Source of the DNA: Adiantum capillus-veneris
Lineage: Eukaryota; Streptophyta; Polypodiopsida; Polypodiales; Pteridaceae
DNA: 64,000 nt
NCBI GenBank assembly: GCA_014529385.2
Contig: CM043944.1
Location: 66,106,895-66,170,894, forward strand
Direction: 5' to 3'
Below the pieces are notes generated by a model. It was not told where the DNA came from, ran no database searches, and saw only the letters and a program-made list of their open reading frames with translations. Positions 58,210-64,000 of the stretch are shown in pieces (within the stretch, counting starts at the first letter, position 1; each line of letters begins with the position of its first letter). A program made the translations under genes and the position numbers.

Positions 58210-60936
58210 TCTTTGGTGAACCCGACGCGAACCGAGCTGGGGTAGGAGGTAAAGTTGGAGAATTTTGAGCTGATGATGAAGTGGATTGAAGAGTTAAGTG
58301 CAAACGGGTTTGATGATAAGTCATCAGTTCCAGATTTCTCAAAGATGATTCATTTGGTTCAAGGATCTCTGGTTGAAATGGAGAGCGTGAAGAAAAATCA
58401 AATCGAGGAAGATTTGAATACAGTATACGACGAGAGACGACTCTTTGATGGACACTATCCAGCAGGTTACCTTGAGAAATCAAGTTAAGAGGCATACCAG
58501 AAGAATCAATGATTAGATCTTTTGAGCAGTTAGTGAGTTCATATTTGAAGGAGAAAATTCAAGAGGTTACCAAAGCCTACAACGGCGACTGGGAATATTT
58601 CAAAGAAGCTATTATACAGGTAAGTTATGAGTATTATGATAGCTATCAAGAACAGAGTCCAAGTCTACCAAACTACACAGATATTCGAGGATAAGTACGA
58701 TCAAAGTTAGAAGCTGTGATTGATGGGTTTATTGTGTAGGATGCCACCTTCTTTTAGGCTAGTGATGAAGATATAGTTAAAGCTGTGTATGAAAAGTTAG
58801 GTTTAGCAGATGTTGTGCATGAAGTAGAAGTATTTGAGGGTGAGGCTTTACAACTTCAGGATACGGAGGGTGAATTTTTCAAAGAACCTACACATGGAGT
58901 ACATGAGGAAAAGAAATCAGGGGATCAAAACAACGAATTGGCTAAATCTCAGGAAGAAATTGTGCAGGTGAATGAGTGCATCCATATTCATGTAGACATG
59001 CAGGAAGATTCGATTACAATTGATACGTTTGCTCTTGAACCATAATTAGAGCAACATTTTTCTGTATTGATTCTACCATAGAGTTGATTGATGACACTGG
59101 TACAGATTTTGCCAAAGAGTTGAATGATGATACATATGTTATAGGTCAAAGCAAGGTTGCAATTGAGAGCAGCATGATTATCGATTTAGGTATACCAGAT
59201 TTATCGAATTTGGATGTACCATATTTTGAGGACTTGGTTAATCAAGAGTATGCGCTTGAAGATTTGCAAAATGTTGATTCAGAAGGGGTGTAGACTCTTT
59301 CATTGACAAATTGTTGTGAAGCCAATTTACCAAAGTGGAAAATTGGTCTTGAACTTGATGATGCAGAATCAGAGAGGGTGCAGACTCCTTCTTTGACAAG
59401 TTTCTATGACCTAGAGTTACCGATCTGCAGACTGATCCTGAATTTGTTGGTGATTTAGACGGGGAGCAAAGTTATTCTTTATCAAGATTTTGTGACACAG
59501 AGCTTACACTTTGGCAGAATGACCATGAACTTGATGATGCTGATTCAGAGAGGGTGGATAATCTCTTGATGTTGAATATGATTGGTTTCATTGTGCCGAT
59601 GATACAGACAGGGCAATAGATGAAATTCTCAATGTGCATGCTGAACTTTGTGCTAGATAAGTGCAAAGATATTTTGATGAGGGTGAAAGACTTGAAGAGC
59701 AGTTTACAACAAGTATATTTAGTATTCATGTCATATGTGGAAATCTTAGTTTACAGCAGCCTGAGATGTGCAGGATGGAGGAACCTTCTGAAGCGGTGGA
59801 CCTAGATCTTATGTGCTTATTGGACGAAGCTTTGGAAGGGTTCTCAAATACGGATGCTAAGGATACCAATCAATCTATATTCATGCATGAGTCACTTTGT
59901 TCAAATGCAGCCAATGATGACCTTATGGAGTCGTTCGATGAGGCTCTACTTGATTTTGAGCCTCTAAAAGATAGAGAATTATTTTTTAATGCATCTTGCG
60001 AGCCTAATGAAGAGAGTTTTACCAGAGACTTGATGTATTCATATATGCATGATTGGGATTCCAATACTAGTGAGAGTGAAGGTGCATTGCCAATGCTTTT
60101 ACCTATGATTGATGATCGACAATTGGATGAGCTAGTTGAACAGGGAATATGGCAGTATCCAGTGTTATCTGATGTTATATGGGATCTGATGTTACCCTAT
60201 GATGTAGGGGATTTTGAGCTAGCTTTTGACATAGAAGGTGACAGATATATGCATGGTCCTGGGCAATTGACTTATATGCCATATGATCCAGGCGGTTGTC
60301 ATAAAGATTTATGGGCCAATTTATGTTTATGCTTTATTGATTGGGAATTCTTGTATTTTCCTTACGATCCTCGAGGATGGTGAAATTTTTTAAAGGGATG
60401 CTCACAGTGGGGCAAATTATTGGTTTCCCATTTGATCCAGGGGGCCATTTAAGTGCTAGTTTTAGATTTGAAGAGTACCAGTTATCTGTTGGAGCAGGTT
60501 GCATGGTACAAGGTTTTGGTTTTTCGACTATACTTAGTCAAACGATTTTTTGGTTGTGCATTCAATAATTTTACATGAACGGCTTCCAGTTGACTTCTTT
60601 GGACAAATGATAAAGTATCTTCACATCTTTTGAGTTGGTTATGCTACCAGAACTCAAAGTAAAGGACTTGACGGCCATTCCGTGTGCAGACAAAGTAAGG
60701 CATACTTGAGCTTGACAAGGTTCCCTAAAGCTAGCTTAATGATCAAGCCATGTGCAACATTAACAGGAGCACTTGAGTCTGGCCGGGTTCACTAAACAGG
60801 TTTCCATAATTGAGTGCTTTGGAGATATAGTAGATATAGCTCAAAGATTTTTGAGGGACAGCTACCTAATGATTAACATGCAGATTGAAGTGCAGTTGGC
60901 ATTGACTGAAGGCTGTGCAGGTTTAGAGGTGGTGGA
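58210..60936 (+). pseudogene. R3 copy 2 internal region, gag-like and acidic protein
   Basis: The primer site TGGTGAACCCGACGCGAA is at 58214-58231. Coding pieces: 58255-58488 (ENFELMMKWIEELSANGFDD), 58509-58694 (FEQLVSSYLKEKIQEVTKAY; WEYFKEAIIQ), 58785-59045, 59084-59293 and 59661-60383. They lie in three frames, so the gene is broken by shifts and stops. The protein is very acidic with Leu-rich motifs (DLDLMCLLDEALEGFSN; DLMESFDEALLDFEPLKDRE). The last part, MPYDPGGCHKDLW, then YFPYDPRGW and FPFDPGGHLSA, carries repeated aromatic-DPGG motifs. No zinc knuckle, protease, RT, RNase H or integrase is visible, so the element looks non-autonomous. 60570-60936 is non-coding, with a purine-rich end (agaggtggtgga). 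Confidence 0.7.
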
Positions 60937-62967
60937 TGTCGTGCAGCTTCAGTCCAATGCTAAGAAAGATGCTAGAAAAATGCACATCAAGCTTACATGA
61001 TTAATAAACAGTGTTCAGATCCTGGAAACAGGCCAAAGTTTAATGTTGAATGTATGTCAAATGCGGTTTAAAAGGCCAATTGATGCCTTGGTGATGCTAA
61101 AAGCGGCTGATGGGAGTTTATGATTTATAACTACAGTGCTTGAAGTGCTCCACTAGGCTGTCTTTACGGATCGTGGATTGGAGCTACAGTGCAAAAGTTA
61201 CAGTAGTTTGAAGTTTGAGCTAATTGCAAATCTGTATTGGATTAGGCAACTGTAGTTGAGGGGACAGAAATGGAAAGAATGGATGGGCTTGAAGTGCTCC
61301 CTTTGTGGAGCGCGTCGGTCTTTTCAGATCAGTGATCGGAGTTCTGGTTGCCAAGATATCGCTAGTTTAAGTTTCCCCAGGGGTCAGTTCCGTGCCAGAT
61401 CGATCGCTTCAATCAGAGTGCCATCTGGAAATTTACAGCCTTAGCAGAGTCTGTATGTGTTCTATACAGCTTGATAAGTCTACAGGAATTTACGGCTCGT
61501 CTGATAGAGTCTGGGTTGGTGAGATAATACGACTTGAGGCCGGTGTCAGTTGCCGGCACTGCTGAGCTGGATGAAGTTTTGGCATTACTCAAGGCATTGA
61601 TATGGGCGGTGAAATTCGAGACAATATTGACATTAGGGGCTTCCGGCTGTTGATAAGGTTGTGGCATATTTACGATGATAATGTTAGTCAAGGATTGCTG
61701 AAGATGAAAGCTGTACTTGGTCGATATGCATGTTAAATGCGGTGGTGTTACGAAAGCATGATGTTTTTTATGAGCGTTTAGTTAAAAAAGTTCCTTTTAA
61801 ATAGGATTCATTTCGAGATATGCCCAAAGCTACGGCAAGCAGCTCTGGGCTATTTTCACAAAGTGCGAGGCGGAGCCTTAGTTTATACATATGTCAAATA
61901 TGATGCCCATTAGGGTAAACGTCCCAATTAAAAGACGAGCCCCTTTTTAGAGGCCTATCTACCTCCACAATATTTTATAAGTAAGCCTCACTTTAGAGAC
62001 ACCAAACGGCGAGTGTTTCCGTGGATAGTGCAGCCAGTTTGGACACTCAGCCGTCCGATTTGTGTTCGATCTGAGTTGGAAACGCCTCTAAACATGCCGC
62101 CAATACTCTTGCAATATGCTCTACTTTTTGTTACACACGATTCACAAATCAACGTCGTTCTGCGTTGTTCGACCGCCGCTCAAGATGACGTCTTTACGGG
62201 AGATAGCTGTTGCGCAGGGCTTTCGAAAGCACATCCTCAATCGAAATATGGTGTAGCACAGCTAGCGCGGCTGCTTGCCCAAGTTAGGCGCCTCTAAACC
62301 GGCTCCACCCTACGAGATGTGGCGGCCGCTCATAAATCTAAAGGCCGCCCATATTAACCAAGGACCCAAGCTTAAAGTGAATCTGGCCGCCCACCAAAGA
62401 CCTAAAAGCATGGCCACCCAATTAAGGGGTTAAGTGAGTGTGAAGAGAAAGAAAAGAAAAACGGGAGGCCATGGGTGGCGACGGGCAGCAGCGCAGGGGG
62501 ACGAAGCAAGGCTCGCGCTGGCCAACAGAGACATCGGATGAGCTCGCATGAGAAGGAAAACTTGCTCAGCTCGTCGAGGCGTCCCATCCGGTACGAATCC
62601 CTTCGCATTCCGTGCAGGCCGGGTTTTGAGCTTGCCACATCATCAAGCTTTTTCTCACGCCACGTCGGTCACGGCGCCGTGACTACGTGGTGGGGCCTAT
62701 TTTTGGAAGAGAGGAGGAAGGTATGGCATAGGCAAGGAGGAGGGAATTAGAGGAGACATCAAGGGAGGACTTGTTCTCTTTATCTGGCTCGGGACCTCAA
62801 TGACGTGCGACCTCTCGCTCTCGACAAAGAGGAAGCATGAACGTGAGGAGAGTCGATGAAGCAAGGTAAGGAGGAACAAAAACGAGGCAAGGCAAGTGTG
62901 ACGAGGACGAGGGTTCTTCAAAGCTCGAGGAGGAGAAGTGCTAAAAGATTGGAGGGGAGGCAAAGCA

Positions 62968-63003
<36 letters not shown>

Positions 63004-63056
63004 TCGCATAACAAGGGAAGGGCTTGCTATCTCTCTCTCAAGCCAAAGAAAGGGGT

Positions 63057-63093
<37 letters not shown>

Positions 63094-63681
63094 GTCTCGA
63101 CCTTGCTGCAACAAAAAGTTAGCAAGAAGGCACAGGGAGAATAGGAAGAAGGATTGTGAGGATTATGGGAAGGGAAGGTCAGGCATGCAAGAGTTGGAGA
63201 AGGTGAAGCCAAGCACTCTCTCTCGTGCTCGCTCTCGTCCTTGGCTAGAAGGAAATATCTCTCTCTATCGTTCTTCTTGAAGTAAGGAAAGATCTCTCGA
63301 GCTCAATAATAGAAAGCAATGCAAATATATAGAGTTCAACAACATTCAAAGCAGGGAAATCCGACATGGAGGAAAATTTTGATGATCGACGACATCTTTA
63401 ACTTAGTTAATCCTTTTTGTTAAATCACGGAGCCTTTAACGGCCCGGATAATTGTAACGGGAGCCTAAACTCCTTGATTTCAGTGAACCTAAGTGTCGGT
63501 CCTGTTAACAGCCCCGGACTTGGCTATTGCCAGCCGAATGTACTCAGAGCTTAAATTGATTAATTGACGGTTACGGTGATTGATAGATCCTTTTTCACCT
63601 GTTGTTCTTGTTTTCTTAACACCTCCCATAGTCAGAGGCTCTCCTACACGGCTCACGTTTTGAACACATATCCCCCCGACA
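60937..63681 (+). mobile_element. R3 copy 2, 3' LTR
   Basis: Edges TGTCGTGCAGCT and TATCCCCCCGACA, so the termini TGTCG...CGACA are inverted repeats. It is 2,745 bp. Compared with the 5' LTR it has many substitutions, so the insertion is old. The flanks ccag (55975-55978) and caag (63682-63685) agree at three of four bases, which is weak support for a 4-bp target duplication. Confidence 0.85.
61914..62313. mobile_element. 400-bp insertion in the R3 3' LTR
   Basis: Absent from the 5' LTR, where gatgcccattag joins directly to gagatgtggtgg (about 56912). The insert begins ggtaaacgtccc and ends ggctccaccc, with tag before and tac after it. GGTAAACG and GGTGGAGC on the opposite strand share only their first bases. 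It could be a small non-autonomous DNA transposon with a 3-bp duplication, but the ends are weak. No gene is recognised in it. Confidence 0.45.
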
Positions 63682-64000
63682 CAAGGCAGGCAGAGAGGTT
63701 CAGCATCTCATAGGTGTTTTAAACACCATCGCTTACTGCAGCAGACTTAGGCAAGCTTAGGTAGCACTTGGAGCGTGGACGTCACTAGCAAGGTGCATAT
63801 CGAAACGTTTCAAAGGAGCAAGGAGCACGCAGAGTTGGCATCACGACATATCAAAACGCCAAGGGTTTGTGGGCAGTTCGTAGGCAGTCTTCTCTGCACA
63901 TAACATTCCAGAACACTGTCTTGCAAGCAGCTTCTCAAAACGCCCTATAGGCGGTTACCTTCCATGAGCTTATCAAAACACTACCTTGGAGTACTCCTCT
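63682..64000. other. Right edge of the window, unassigned
   Basis: I see no gene or element end in these 319 bases. Confidence 0.6.

Overview
The window is plant nuclear DNA. The evidence is one R2R3-MYB gene with the standard land-plant exon layout, En/Spm-type CACTA transposons encoding TNP2 and Transposase_24-like proteins, Copia elements with an initiator-Met-type primer site, and very abundant GA/CT microsatellites. I cannot name the species. The transposon density and large nests suit a big, repeat-rich genome such as a fern, lycophyte, gymnosperm or large angiosperm.

Layout. 1-2921 is the upstream region of the MYB gene. 2922-7612 is the MYB gene (3 exons, 534 aa), the only convincing host gene. 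7613-10954 is intergenic, with a foldback MITE, minisatellites and degenerate TTAGG-type repeats. From 10955 to 63681 almost everything is nested mobile DNA. I use local names. CACTA-A (10955-44695) is interrupted by the LTR element R3 (13367-38210, minus). That R3 is itself interrupted and partly replaced by an LTR element R2 (15431 to about 24170, plus) and a Copia fragment (about 24175-32963, plus). CACTA-B (17343-22380) sits inside the R2 LTR. R1 (24616-30999, minus) sits inside the Copia pol. CACTA-C (45218-54644, minus) carries a solo R2 LTR (46730-49430) inside its second gene. After a short stretch of LTR remnants comes a second, two-LTR R3 copy (55979-63681, plus).

How the parts work together. 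Each CACTA family should encode TNP2 (DDE transposase) and a Thr-Pro-rich Transposase_24-like protein. All copies here are broken by internal deletion, frameshift, stop codons or insertion. R1, R2 and R3 have LTRs, primer sites and gag-like genes, but no reverse transcriptase is visible in them, so they look non-autonomous. The Copia fragment carries RT and RNase H but has several lesions.

The most unusual material is in R1 and R2. Between the primer site and gag lie small ORFs of about 60-90 codons in tight tandem, and one of them is shared by R1 and R2 and duplicated in R2. Also notable are a tandem array of tRNA-derived SINE units inside CACTA-A, a hairpin kept in three CACTA copies, 4-bp target duplications for the R-type elements, and an empty site for CACTA-B present in the same window.
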